Origin: Campylobacter pinnipediorum subsp. pinnipediorum | GTDB taxonomy: Bacteria; Campylobacterota; Campylobacteria; Campylobacterales; Campylobacteraceae | NCBI RefSeq assembly: GCF_002021925.1 | Contig: NZ_CP012546.1 | Location: 1,674,001-1,738,000 of the forward strand | Length of the DNA stretch: 64,000 nt | Reading direction: 5' to 3' | Shown here: positions 63,917 through 64,000 of the stretch, in pieces | How positions within the stretch are numbered: the first letter of the stretch is position 1 | Layout: the number at the start of each line of letters is the position of its first letter | Translations under genes and position numbers: made by a program | Notes under the pieces: model-generated | What the model saw: the letters and a program-made list of their open reading frames with translations, nothing else | Database searches by the model: none | What the model was told of the DNA's origin: nothing

Positions 63917-64000
63917 CTCCTTTGTAAAAATTATTTGGACTTGTATTTTACTACTGGATTTATTAAAGTAAAATAAAAATTACATAAATTTCTCACTTTT

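Overview
The window is AT-rich epsilonproteobacterial DNA and almost certainly Campylobacter. The gene order gatC-pilT-cvpA-fur-lysS-glyA-DUF1882-SPOR-aroE, the coaX group, purA with MotE-like and FliJ-like genes, mutS2-Cj1053-like-murC and glmM-lspA-hemJ are blocks I recall from Campylobacter jejuni and relatives. The N-terminal flagellin sequence, a pilT gene and a giant adhesin suggest a species other than C. jejuni. No species is claimed.

Layout. 1-13.6 kb is housekeeping: the end of tpx, a nine-gene leftward operon (gatC to aroE), a divergent rightward operon (YfgM-like, BamB-like, unknown, coaX), then purA with two flagellum-associated genes. 13.7-25.8 kb holds a 1384-residue PAS/GGDEF/EAL protein, dapE, a frameshifted GGDEF/EAL gene, mutS2, murC and tag. 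26-27 kb has two tandem rhodanese genes and a CAT-anticodon tRNA.

27.1-38.7 kb is an accessory island: two DltA/NRPS-like adenylating ligases, three small carrier proteins, two AAC(3)-family acyltransferases, two small methyltransferases, an ornithine-cyclodeaminase-like enzyme, a DUF4910 (Cj1295-like) protein, a decayed second copy of that gene, and a large methyltransferase with a 'regulatory' domain. It abuts two flagellin genes (38.8-43.2 kb). I read it as a pathway that activates an amino acid or hydroxy acid, loads it on a carrier, methylates it and transfers it to the nonulosonic-acid sugar on flagellin, related to the di-O-methylglyceric acid system of C. jejuni (Cj1295 region) but duplicated and recombining. 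This is the most interesting part of the window.

The flagellin genes have sigma-28 promoters, leader hairpins carrying a CsrA-type AAGGA loop, a G9 tract beside one promoter, a HepT/MntA toxin-antitoxin pair between them, and an orphan antitoxin with a ruined HigB-like toxin beyond them.

44-46.6 kb is glmM-lspA-TM2-hemJ. 47-59 kb is a leftward group: Fur-like regulator, methyltransferase, di-haem peroxidase, degenerate GGDEF/EAL protein, and a 2482-residue LapA-type adhesin with a TAAG LapG-type cleavage site. 59-64 kb has ppa, an isochorismatase-like hydrolase, a 50-residue secreted peptide gene missed by ordinary ORF calling, an unknown gene, and a 944-residue autotransporter whose reading frame is intact from signal peptide to barrel but which has no ATG, GTG or TTG at its start.
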